Shown here piece by piece: positions 1 to 7,202 of a DNA stretch of 19,432 nucleotides. The notes below the pieces were generated by a model. The model ran no database searches, was not told the DNA's origin, and saw only the letters and a program-made list of their open reading frames with translations. Both the position numbers and the translations under genes were made by a program. Position 1 is the stretch's first letter; every line of letters begins with the position of its first letter. This DNA is from JAWWBG01 sp033721095 (lineage in GTDB: Bacteria > Actinomycetota > Nitriliruptoria > Nitriliruptorales > Nitriliruptoraceae), in assembly GCA_033721095.1 (NCBI GenBank), contig JAWWBG010000018.1, forward strand, positions 1-19,432, written 5' to 3'.

Positions 1-2
1 CC

Positions 3-83
3 TTCTTCCGAACGAACGTCACGTGGCGTTGGGACGGCGAGGTCTACCGGTCAGACAACGGCAGGGGCCGCGGCCAGGACTGA
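3..83 (+). CDS. C-terminal end of an unidentified protein (partial)
   Basis: An open frame enters from the left edge and ends at TGA 81-83, giving 26 residues that include TNVTWRWDGEVYRSDNG. The mix of aromatic, acidic and basic residues looks like real protein, not a shadow frame. A strong GC hairpin follows 21 bases after the stop, as expected at a gene end. The WRWDGEVYRS stretch loosely recalls the NVTWxYD...YxR stretch of DUF3048 (YerB-like) proteins, but 26 residues are too few to assign a family. Confidence 0.5.
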   Translation, partial: FFRTNVTWRWDGEVYRSDNGRGRGQD

Positions 84-104
84 CGTGCCGCCGCGGAACG
101 CGAT

Positions 105-137
105 GCGCCCCGCCGCAGGGGGCTTGCAGCGGGGCGC
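105..137 (+). terminator. GC-rich hairpin, likely terminator of the upstream partial gene
   Basis: GCGCCCCGC (105-113) pairs perfectly with GCGGGGCGC (129-137), a 9-bp stem around a 15-base loop that can add a short GCA/TGC inner stem. It starts 21 bases after the stop at 83. There is no T tract, which is common for terminators in high-GC actinobacteria. The rest of 84-313 holds two weaker hairpins (211-224 and 229-245) and no convincing gene. Confidence 0.4.
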
Positions 138-313
138 CGAAGACGGTGATGCCCGACCGGGCAGCAGAGGGGATGGGGAGAACCTGCCCAGTCCACCGTC
201 CTTTCGCGGCATCGCGACCGCGATCTGTCGGCTCGGTGTGAGCCGTGGACGACAATGTAACGGTGGACCTCGACTCCGCGTCCACCCTGCTGGACCATCT
301 CTGATGGGCCGAA

Positions 314-2356
314 ATGACTAGTCGTGTCTCCTCACCCGGGACTCAAGTCTCCCCACGACGTGCCGATGAAATGGGGGTGGACGGTCCGCTCCCGCGGGTC
401 CGTCAGACGCGTCAGGAGATCCTGGTGGCCGAGTTCCTCGACAGCTTTGATGCCGAGAAGGGGCAGATCCTCGCGGCCATGGCCGACTTCGAGCGGGCCT
501 GGAGCATGTTCCAGGAGCGCCAGGGCGGCCTGGTGCGCGCCGACGATGCCGCCACGTCCCTCATCGAGGACGAGCTCACCCGTCTTCGCCGCGACCTGGA
601 CGCGACCCGCTTCACCGTGGGCCTGTTCGGCCTCATCAAGCGCGGCAAGTCGACGCTGCTGAACGCGCTCGTCGGCCGCGAGGTCTCGAGCATGCACGTG
701 ACGCCCGAGACGGCGGTTCCCGTCTACGTCTCCTACGCCGAGACGCCCCATGGCCTCGTGCACTTCGCCGATGGGCGCGTCGAGAAGGTCGCGGTGCACG
801 AGACGGCGGCCTACACCTCGCAACGCCACAACGCGCGCAACCAGCTGGGCGTGACCCACGTCGAGCAGTTCGTTCCCGTCGGCTTTCTGCGCCACGGTGC
901 CCGGCTCCTGGACACGGCCGGGCTCGACGACGCCGACGTCGAAGCCGGCTACGGACAGCGGACCCTGCGCGAGCTCGACAGCGTGGACGCCGGCATCGTC
1001 GTCTTCCTGACGCCGCCGACCGTTGGCGCCACCGAGCTCGAGTTCCTCGAGGACCTCGCCCGCCGCGACCTCAAGAAGACCTTCCTCGTCTGCAACATGT
1101 ACCCGCAGTACTTCCACGACCAGCAGGCCCGCAATGACGTGCTGCGCTACGTCGGGTCGCGGATCGTCGAGGGAACGCGCCGCACCGGCGTCAACGGGGA
1201 GGTCCGGATCTACCCCGTCTGTGGGATCGACGCGTGGAACGCCCGGCTCGAGCACGACGTGCGCAAGTGGCGACGTTCGGGTGCCGACCGGCTGCTGCGT
1301 GACCTCGAGGCGTTCCTCACTGACTCCGCCGGCACGGCAGTCCTTGACTCCGCTGCCGAGCGGATCATCCGGGCGGCCGACACCGCACGCGCCCAGGTCA
1401 CCCTGCGGATGGACCTGCTGCGTGACCCGGAACGGCTCGGCGAGCTGCGCGAGCGCATGACCGACCAGATCGGCGAGATGGAGCACACCTTCAACATGGC
1501 GCTCGCCGAGTCCCTGCGCTGGATCGAGCCCGTGCGCCAGCATGTCCGCGAGATGGTCACGGCTCCGTTCGAGCCCGCCCTCGAGCGGATCGACGACGTC
1601 AGGAACGAGGACGACGTCAACGACTTCGTCAACGACCTGCGCGCCGCCGTCCAGATCGCCGGTGCCGACGCGGCCGCCGAGTACTCGCAGACGCTCACGC
1701 AGGTCGTCGAGCACCTGACGGCCACCCTCGAGGACCGGTTCACGTCGGCGATGGGGGAGTTGGCCGGCAACCTGCCCCCGATCGAGCTCTCCTCCCTCGC
1801 CTTGCTCGAGCGGACCGAAGGCGACTTCGAGGACGACGAGAAGGAAGGCATGAAGGGCGTCGCCCTGCCCGTCGCCAGCTCCCTCGCCGGCGGCAGCGCT
1901 GCCTACGCCGCTGCCGGCGCCCTGCTCGGCCCGCTCGGGCTCGTCGGTGGTGCCCTGGTCGGCTGGTCCATGGGCAAGCTGCTCAAGCCCGGTACGCGCA
2001 AGGAGCTTCGCGCGGCCCTGCGCAAGCGCGTCTTCCAGGCGCAGGAGGCGGTCATGCGTGACGTCGACCGACAGGTCGAGGGCGCCGTGGACAGCATCCG
2101 TCGCGCGCTCCGCAAGCAGCGGGAGGCCTTCGCTGCCGACACGTTGCGGCAGATCGACCTCGTCATCGACGCTGCCGAGGATCCCGCCCGACTGGCGGCG
2201 CAGCGCTACGAGGCCGAGGAATTCCTGGAGGCCTTCGAGAAGGCATCGAACCTGGCGCGCAAGGCGCTGGCCGCCCAGCAGCCAAGGACTGACGCAGCCA
2301 TGGCTGGCGACGAAGCCGAGGATGGCGAGCCCGCCCACCTGCTGCGCGTCGTCTGA
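314..2356 (+). CDS. Dynamin-like GTPase with a C-terminal membrane-insertion segment
   Basis: 680-residue dynamin-superfamily protein, expected to bind GTP and act on membranes. A helical N-terminus (about 30-98) precedes the G domain. G1 is GLIKRGKS (106-113), the G2 threonine is probably T133 in PETAVP, and G3 is DTAGLDD (200-206). The usual G4 TKxD is absent; the matching strand reads LVCNMYPQ (258-265). Residues about 345-510 are charged and helical. Residues about 515-556 are a Gly/Ala-rich hydrophobic stretch suited to a membrane hairpin, and a helical tail follows. This matches bacterial dynamin-like proteins in order and size. ATG 314 is the first start; ATG 371 (residue 20) is an alternative, and neither has a good ribosome site. 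It stands alone, whereas many bacterial dynamins come as tandem pairs. Superfamily is clear; the role (membrane stress, vesicles, division) is not. Confidence 0.85.
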   Translation: MTSRVSSPGTQVSPRRADEMGVDGPLPRVRQTRQEILVAEFLDSFDAEKGQILAAMADFERAWSMFQERQGGLVRADDAATSLIEDELTRLRRDLDATRFTVGLFGLIKRGKSTLLNALVGREVSSMHVTPETAVPVYVSYAETPHGLVHFADGRVEKVAVHETAAYTSQRHNARNQLGVTHVEQFVPVGFLRHGARLLDTAGLDDADVEAGYGQRTLRELDSVDAGIVVFLTPPTVGATELEFLEDLARRDLKKTFLVCNMYPQYFHDQQARNDVLRYVGSRIVEGTRRTGVNGEVRIYPVCGIDAWNARLEHDVRKWRRSGADRLLRDLEAFLTDSAGTAVLDSAAERIIRAADTARAQVTLRMDLLRDPERLGELRERMTDQIGEMEHTFNMALAESLRWIEPVRQHVREMVTAPFEPALERIDDVRNEDDVNDFVNDLRAAVQIAGADAAAEYSQTLTQVVEHLTATLEDRFTSAMGELAGNLPPIELSSLALLERTEGDFEDDEKEGMKGVALPVASSLAGGSAAYAAAGALLGPLGLVGGALVGWSMGKLLKPGTRKELRAALRKRVFQAQEAVMRDVDRQVEGAVDSIRRALRKQREAFAADTLRQIDLVIDAAEDPARLAAQRYEAEEFLEAFEKASNLARKALAAQQPRTDAAMAGDEAEDGEPAHLLRVV

Positions 2357-2388
2357 TCCGAGCCGCTCGAGGACCGATCCGCCAACGC

Positions 2389-2799
2389 TCAGCCCGTTCG
2401 ACGTGTCCTGCGGACTCCAGCCTGCTTGAGGGTCGCCGCGGGCACCCCCAGCTCCCGCCACGCCGCCCATGAGATGCCCTTGCGGTCGCTGTAGGCCGCG
2501 GCGTGGGCCACGAACTCCTCTTCCAGTGCCGCCAGGTCGGGCTCGTCGGCGGCCGCTGCCAGGCGATCCTCGAGGTCCAACCGTTGCTGGATCATGTCGA
2601 GTCGCCTGGTGGCATCCGACTCATCGCTGATCTGCTGTTGGAGGCGCTCGACGCGGGCCTGGAGCTCCTCGCGGGACACGCGACGACCGCGGCGCCTGCC
2701 GCGTTCCAGGGCATCCAGGTAGGCGCGGATGGCGCGGCCCTGCCGGCGCCCTTCCGCGAGGGCGTCCTTGTGCTCCTGGCTCATGGGGCGGCGCGCCAT
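2389..2799 (-). CDS. Small coiled-coil protein, conserved hypothetical
   Basis: 136 residues from ATG 2799. This start is chosen because GAGGAG (2811-2806) lies 6 bases upstream; an in-frame ATG at 2850 has no such support. The N-terminus (MSQEHKDALAEGRRQGRAIR, 6-25) is basic. Residues about 43-100 are heptad-like and charged, so a coiled coil is likely. The C-terminus has a compact motif, GISWAAWRELGVPAATLKQ (108-126), followed by a basic tail (RRTRR). From memory the layout resembles small actinobacterial proteins of unknown function. The basic ends suggest nucleic-acid binding, but this is inference. Its 3' end faces the dynamin gene with 32 bases between, and its leader can form a hairpin (2822-2848). 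Confidence 0.75.
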   Translation of the reverse strand: MARRPMSQEHKDALAEGRRQGRAIRAYLDALERGRRRGRRVSREELQARVERLQQQISDESDATRRLDMIQQRLDLEDRLAAAADEPDLAALEEEFVAHAAAYSDRKGISWAAWRELGVPAATLKQAGVRRTRRTG

Positions 2800-2821
2800 T
2801 TCGTGCTCCTCGCGCTCACGG

Positions 2822-2848
2822 GGCCCGTTCATTTGGCGGAATCGGGCC
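2822..2848 (-). promoter_or_regulatory. Hairpin in the 5' leader of the coiled-coil protein gene
   Basis: GGCCCGTTC (2822-2830) pairs with GAATCGGGCC (2839-2848), leaving one unpaired T at 2842 and an 8-base loop. It sits 11 bases upstream of the GAGGAG ribosome site. A -10-like TATGTT on the minus strand (2867-2862) would place the transcript start just ahead of it. It could be a leader structure affecting translation; the function is inference. Confidence 0.3.
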
Positions 2849-2861
2849 AATTTCGGACTCG

Positions 2862-2867
2862 AACATA
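2862..2867 (-). promoter_or_regulatory. Possible -10 box for the coiled-coil protein gene
   Basis: On the minus strand this reads TATGTT, fitting the actinobacterial TANNNT -10. It is 62 bases upstream of the ATG at 2799. No good -35 is seen at 16-18 bases. Weak candidate. Confidence 0.25.
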
Positions 2868-2953
2868 GTCAGGCATGCCACCCGCGTGGCCCTGGATCGT
2901 TGTGTCGGGGTGCGCGGCTCGCGTCCGCACGGCGACCAGGCGGACCCGCAGGA

Positions 2954-2971
2954 CTGGTCATTTGTGACCAG
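2954..2971. promoter_or_regulatory. Perfect 18-bp palindrome, possible operator
   Basis: CTGGTCA-TTTG-TGACCAG is a perfect 7-bp inverted repeat with a 4-base centre, in the 275-base divergent intergenic region between the coiled-coil protein gene (start 2799) and the LPRTG protein gene (start 3075). Size and symmetry fit a dimeric regulator site. As RNA it could also form a tetraloop hairpin. The remainder of 2800-3074 holds the leader hairpin and weak promoter-like boxes, and no further gene. Confidence 0.4.
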
Positions 2972-3074
2972 ACGAAGATGACCCGTTCCGGGGTGCATCC
3001 AGGTCCGGCATGGCTCGTTGACTGAAGCAAGAAACGACCATGGACCGGACGGTCCCCTCACAAAGAAGCATTCC

Positions 3075-4673
3075 ATGAAGCATCGAATCTCGCGAGCAGT
3101 GGCGGCGACGGTGGGCCTTGGCCTGGCCGTTGCTCCCGTCACGACGGCACTCGCCTCGTCCACCTATGGCAGCGGCGCCTCGACCAACGCGGTTGTCCTC
3201 CAGCTCCTCGACCAGCTGACCGTCGAGCTGGCCGAGACGACCTCGGCCCTGGAGTCCTCACCCCTTGGAGACGCTGCCGGCATTGCCGTCACGATCGCCG
3301 ACCAGACCTTCGGGGCGACGTCCGCGTCGTCGTCCGGTGCCGCGACGCAGGAGCCTGCGAGCGATGCAGAGCAGTGCCTGACGCCGGACCTCGGGATCGC
3401 CGGTCTGGACCTCCTGGGGGTGTGCAGCGTGTCCCGGGCCGCGGCGTCGCCGATGCCGCTCGGCACTGCGGCCACCTCGATCCTCGACACGTCGGTGAAC
3501 GGGTCGCTCGTGCCCGACCTGGTGGATGCCATCGTCGACATGCTCACCGGGACGCTCGGTGTCTCGCTCGACGACGCCGTCGCGACGGTGACCTCGGCCA
3601 CCGGTCCCGTGCTCGAGCCGGTCATCGCGCAGCTCGAAGCAGCCTGTGACGCCGTGCTGGGTGACGCTGACCTCGGCGACGTGGCCACGGAGCTCGACGG
3701 CGTGATCGGGACCCTTGGAAACAGCCTGCCGGACGAGGTGGCCACGGCCGTCGACCCGGTGGCCCAGGCCATCATCGACGCCATCGGCGCCGACAGCGTC
3801 TGCACCGTCCTGACCGACCTGCTCGGCAGCCTCCCGGAGATCGGGTCGCTCGTCGACGCACTGGCGGATGCGCTCCGCGAGCTGCTCGCCGGCCTGGACC
3901 TGCTCCACGTCGGTGTGGGTGGTGCCTTCAGCGACTCGACGTCTGATCAGGACACCGTCGTCTCGGAGGCCAGCCTGACGGGACTCACGCTGTCGACCCT
4001 GTCCCTCGCGGACATCCAGGGTGTCGTCGACAGCGCGATCGGCGCGATCGTCGGCCTGGTCGTCAGCCAGCTCGAGCCGATCGTCGGCGACGTGCTTCCC
4101 AGCGACTTCGCCGACGTGGTGTTGGGTGACCTCATCGCCGTCCTGGAGGCAGGCCTGCCCGTCGGGCTCGACCTTCTCGACCTCTCCGATGACCCGATCC
4201 TGTCCCTGTCGGTCACGCCGACGTCGGCAATGGCCGTCCTCGACCGCGCAACGGGGGAGGTCACGTCGTCCGGTGCGGCCCCCATCGCCACGATCGACCT
4301 GTCGGACTCGCTCGCGCTGCTGCTCGGCGAGAACACCAGCTTCCAGGTCGAACCGGGCATGGACCCCGTCGTCCTCCTTGCGGGGACGCCCCTGGAGACC
4401 ATCCTGGGTGTGGGTCAGGTCACGACCTTCACGGACGAGGTTGACGGCATGCCCGTGGCCGGCGCCACGGCCAGCAGCGTCGACCTCGTGATCGGGACCG
4501 GTCTGCCGGGCGGCGGCATTCACCTCGTCGGTGGCGCCTCGACCGCCCAGGTCGCGGGCATCGACGTCGCCCCGGCCCAGCCCACCGAGGAGCCCACGCT
4601 CCCACGGACCGGCGGCGGGTTGGCGCTGCTGGGGCTGGTGACCATGGCCGGCTTCGCCATGCGCCGCCGCTGA
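3075..4673 (+). CDS. Secreted LPRTG cell-wall-anchored protein of unknown function
   Basis: 532 residues from ATG 3075. This start is chosen because it opens a textbook signal peptide: basic MKHRISR, a hydrophobic core, and AxA cleavage after ALA at residue 27. A TTG at 3018 would bury the signal behind a polar stretch. The C-terminus is a classical sortase signal: LPRTG (509-513), a hydrophobic segment, and an RRR end, so the protein should be cleaved at LPRT and linked to the cell wall. The body of about 480 residues is acidic and rich in Val, Leu, Asp and Ala, with runs of amphipathic helix. It contains four cysteines, in two stretches before about residue 260. No known domain was recognised. 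No sortase gene is in the window. Base use matches the neighbours. Confidence 0.85.
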   Translation: MKHRISRAVAATVGLGLAVAPVTTALASSTYGSGASTNAVVLQLLDQLTVELAETTSALESSPLGDAAGIAVTIADQTFGATSASSSGAATQEPASDAEQCLTPDLGIAGLDLLGVCSVSRAAASPMPLGTAATSILDTSVNGSLVPDLVDAIVDMLTGTLGVSLDDAVATVTSATGPVLEPVIAQLEAACDAVLGDADLGDVATELDGVIGTLGNSLPDEVATAVDPVAQAIIDAIGADSVCTVLTDLLGSLPEIGSLVDALADALRELLAGLDLLHVGVGGAFSDSTSDQDTVVSEASLTGLTLSTLSLADIQGVVDSAIGAIVGLVVSQLEPIVGDVLPSDFADVVLGDLIAVLEAGLPVGLDLLDLSDDPILSLSVTPTSAMAVLDRATGEVTSSGAAPIATIDLSDSLALLLGENTSFQVEPGMDPVVLLAGTPLETILGVGQVTTFTDEVDGMPVAGATASSVDLVIGTGLPGGGIHLVGGASTAQVAGIDVAPAQPTEEPTLPRTGGGLALLGLVTMAGFAMRRR

Positions 4674-4686
4674 CCACGGAGGGGAC

Positions 4687-4712
4687 ACGGGCGTGGAGCA
4701 CCGCACGCCCGT
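4687..4712 (+). terminator. First of two tandem hairpins after the LPRTG gene
   Basis: ACGGGCGTG (4687-4695) pairs with CACGCCCGT (4704-4712), a perfect 9-bp stem with an 8-base loop, beginning 13 bases after the stop at 4673. With the next hairpin it forms a terminator region separating the LPRTG gene from pckA. Confidence 0.5.
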
Positions 4713-4714
4713 CC

Positions 4715-4745
4715 GAAACGGGGCCGGCACCGCCGGCCCCGTTTC
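4715..4745 (+). terminator. Strong intrinsic terminator-like hairpin
   Basis: GAAACGGGGCCGG (4715-4727) pairs with CCGGCCCCGTTTC (4733-4745), a perfect 13-bp stem with a 5-base loop (CACCG). The TTT run is inside the stem and no longer T tract follows. It lies between the LPRTG gene and pckA, both on the plus strand, so pckA should have its own promoter. A TANNNT box (TACCGT, 4774-4779) is available for that. Confidence 0.7.
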
Positions 4746-4827
4746 TGCGTTCGCCCACCCCCGGTGCGGCGACTACCGTTCCAGCCAGTCACTGCCGGTT
4801 CGCCCACGCGTTCCATCCGGTCATCCC

Positions 4828-4832
4828 AGGAG
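4828..4832 (+). promoter_or_regulatory. Ribosome binding site that sets a TTG start for pckA
   Basis: AGGAG (4828-4832) lies 8 bases upstream of TTG 4841, an ideal spacing. The in-frame GTG at 4832 overlaps the AGGAG itself and so cannot use it. TTG 4841 is therefore the preferred start. Confidence 0.6.
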
Positions 4833-4840
4833 TGTCGCCC

Positions 4841-6379
4841 TTGTCGTTCGTGCTACCCGACGCCAGGTCCGTTGCGGTCGACCCGACCCAGGACGAGATG
4901 CGCTCCTGGGCCGAAGAACTGCTGCCGGGCGTGCAGAAGACCGAGTTCGGCAACCTCAACTACAAGGCGCGGATCACCGCCCGGCTTGCTCCCTCGACGT
5001 TCTTCGTCACTGACGAGCCCAACGACAAGCCGACGATCTCGGTTGCCGAGGCCGCCGAGTGGGCCGCGAAGCAGGACGCGCACATCGCCGAACGGGACAT
5101 GATCCTGATTCGCGGCTACATCGGCCCGGACGAGGACCGTCGGACCGGGTCGCAGCTGTACATCGAGAAGGCCCACGCCAACATCCCGGCGATGCAGCAG
5201 CAGCTGTACTTCCCCCCCGACGATGCGTGGTCGCCCGAGTTCACCGTGATCTACACGCCGACGCTCGTGGCGGAGGGCAAGCCGAACGACTGTCTGATCC
5301 TGGTCGATCTCGAGGCGGGGATCACCCGCGTCTTCGGGTCGGACTACTTCGGCGAGTCCAAGATGGGCGGCCTGCGGATGTGGAACAAGCTCATCCACGA
5401 CCGGGGTGGCCTGGCCATGCACTCCGGTGCAAAGACCTTCCCCGCCGACCAGACGCCGGACGGCACCGAGAAGCTGGCGTTGATCATCGGCCTGTCGGGA
5501 ACGGGCAAGACCACGACGACCTTCCGCAACATCAGCGGGTCATTGCCCGTTCAGGACGACTTCATCGGCCTGTTCCCCGGTGGCGAGGTGATCACCACGG
5601 AGAACGGGTGCTTCGCCAAGACGTACGGGCTCGATCCCAAGGAGGAGCCGACCATCCACGGTGGCGCCGTGTCCGCGTCGGCGTGGCTAGAGAACGTGTC
5701 GGTCGCCGACGACGGCACCGTCGATTTCTTCGACACCTCGTACACGGCCAATGGTCGCTGCACCTTCGGCCTCGATGACATCGTGCACCGTGATCCGCGG
5801 AACCTGCCGAAGGCGAACTACCTGTTCATCCTGAACCGCAACGAGAACATCATCCCGGCGGTCGCCAGGCTCAAGCCCGAGCAGGCCGCCTACTACTTCA
5901 TGCTGGGCGAGACCAAGGGCACGTCCGCGGGCGGCGCGGCCGAGGCCGGCAAGAGCCTCCGCGTTCCCGGGACCAACCCGTTCTGGTTCGAGAACGACGC
6001 CAGCCAGGCCAACCGGTTCCTCGAGCTGCTCGAGACCTGCGACCTCGAGGTCTACCTGTTCAGCACCGGCCGAGTCGGTGGTGGCGAGGACGTCCCGGGA
6101 TCCAAGAAGGTGAAGATTCGCCACTCGGCGGCCGTCCAGCAGGGGATCCTCAACGGGACGATCGAGTGGTTCGAGGACCCCGACTTCGGCTACCTGGTGG
6201 CACAGTCCATACCGGGGTTCGAAGGCGACGAGGACCTGCTGCAGCCCCGGAGGCTCTACGAAGCCCAGGGTCGCGGGGACGAGTATCGCCAGATCGTCGA
6301 ACGGCTCAAGGCCGAGCGAGCCGAGTACCTGGCGCGTTTTCCCGCCCTGGATCCGAGGGTCGCGGCCGGGGGCCAGTAG
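4841..6379 (+). CDS. pckA: Phosphoenolpyruvate carboxykinase (ATP), divergent
   Basis: 512 residues from TTG 4841. ATP-dependent PEP carboxykinase converts oxaloacetate and ATP to PEP, CO2 and ADP in gluconeogenesis. The P-loop GLSGTGKTT (217-225) is the hallmark of the family. Other family landmarks, numbered from TTG, are YFGESK (169-174), the metal-ligand histidine in MHSGA (His194), the DD pair in PVQDDF (239-240), ENGCFAKTYGL (254-264), WLENV (282-286) and an arginine in TANGRC (Arg306). Compared by eye with E. coli PckA, two normally fixed motifs differ: the GRSPKDK loop reads ARLAPST (47-53), and the KK of GEMKKG reads KM (174-175). It may be a divergent subgroup; altered substrate use is possible. 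Length is close to the usual 520-540. Its last 74 bases overlap the end of the convergent SUMT gene. Confidence 0.85.
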   Translation: MSFVLPDARSVAVDPTQDEMRSWAEELLPGVQKTEFGNLNYKARITARLAPSTFFVTDEPNDKPTISVAEAAEWAAKQDAHIAERDMILIRGYIGPDEDRRTGSQLYIEKAHANIPAMQQQLYFPPDDAWSPEFTVIYTPTLVAEGKPNDCLILVDLEAGITRVFGSDYFGESKMGGLRMWNKLIHDRGGLAMHSGAKTFPADQTPDGTEKLALIIGLSGTGKTTTTFRNISGSLPVQDDFIGLFPGGEVITTENGCFAKTYGLDPKEEPTIHGGAVSASAWLENVSVADDGTVDFFDTSYTANGRCTFGLDDIVHRDPRNLPKANYLFILNRNENIIPAVARLKPEQAAYYFMLGETKGTSAGGAAEAGKSLRVPGTNPFWFENDASQANRFLELLETCDLEVYLFSTGRVGGGEDVPGSKKVKIRHSAAVQQGILNGTIEWFEDPDFGYLVAQSIPGFEGDEDLLQPRRLYEAQGRGDEYRQIVERLKAERAEYLARFPALDPRVAAGGQ

Positions 6380-7202
6380 CGACCGTCCCCGCCGTCGTGG
6401 GCCGGGACCCCGACGCCGGCGCAACCGTGCCGGCGAGCACGTCGTGGAGCTCGGCCACGGCACCGATCACGAGCGTGGCGGGGGGTCGAAGATCCGCGGC
6501 TCGCACGGCGTCCGCGATCTCGCTCAGCGTGGACCGGACAACCTGCTGGCGATCCGTGGTCGCCCACCGGACCATGATCGCCGGCAGATCCGGTTCGGCG
6601 CCGTGCGCCAGCAGCATCCCGGCGATGTGGCCCACGCGGGTCGCCCCCATGAGGAAGACGAGCGTCCCACGCGAGGCCGCAAGGGCGGCCCAGTCCAACT
6701 GGCTCTCCGTCTTCGCCGGGTCCTCGTGACCGCTCACGAACGTCACGGACGCCGACAGCCCTCGATGGGTGACGGGCACCCCCGCCGCTGACGCCGACGC
6801 GATCGCCGACGTCACGCCGGAAACGATCTCGACGGGGATCCCGGCGGCCTGACATGCCAGGGCTTCCTCGCCGCCGCGGCCGAAGACGAACGGGTCGCCG
6901 CCCTTGAGCCGGACAACGGACCGGCCCGCGGTCGCGGCGGCGATCAGCATCCGGTTGATGTCAGCCTGCTCCCACGAGGGCTGGCCCTTGCGCTTGCCGA
7001 CGCAGATCAGCTCGGCGTCGTCCCGGGCCACGTCGAGGGCCGTCTGTGGGATCAGTCGATCCCAGGCAATGAGGTCGGCGGTCTGCAACAGGCGCAGGGC
7101 CCGCAGCGTCAACAGGCCGGGGTCGCCGGGACCGCCACCGACGAGGTGAACCGTTCCCGCCGCTGCCGGTGGGCCGGCAAGCTCGGTCAGCGGGTCGGTC
7201 AC
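6306..7202 (-). CDS. cobA: Uroporphyrinogen-III C-methyltransferase (SUMT)
   Basis: 298 residues from GTG 7202. SUMT transfers two methyl groups from S-adenosylmethionine to uroporphyrinogen III, giving precorrin-2, the branch point to siroheme and cobalamin. Family motifs are plain: VGGGPGDPGLLT (21-32), VVRLKGGDPFVFGRG (97-111), and VSGVTSAIA with VPVTHRG (127-148). The GTG overlaps the upstream gene's TGA by 4 bases (GTGA), so translation is probably coupled. Residues about 260-298 are a Pro/Gly/Arg-rich tail beyond the usual end of the enzyme, and the last 24 or so codons lie antisense to the end of pckA. The tail may be late read-on into pckA rather than a functional domain. Confidence 0.92.
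   Translation of the reverse strand: MTDPLTELAGPPAAAGTVHLVGGGPGDPGLLTLRALRLLQTADLIAWDRLIPQTALDVARDDAELICVGKRKGQPSWEQADINRMLIAAATAGRSVVRLKGGDPFVFGRGGEEALACQAAGIPVEIVSGVTSAIASASAAGVPVTHRGLSASVTFVSGHEDPAKTESQLDWAALAASRGTLVFLMGATRVGHIAGMLLAHGAEPDLPAIMVRWATTDRQQVVRSTLSEIADAVRAADLRPPATLVIGAVAELHDVLAGTVAPASGSRPTTAGTVATGPRPRPSDPGRENAPGTRLARP

Noticed and set aside
332..2470. 712-codon open frame antisense to the dynamin gene
   Set aside because: It is a shadow frame of high-GC codon bias; the plus-strand product has clear GTPase motifs, and the antisense product shows no recognisable domain.
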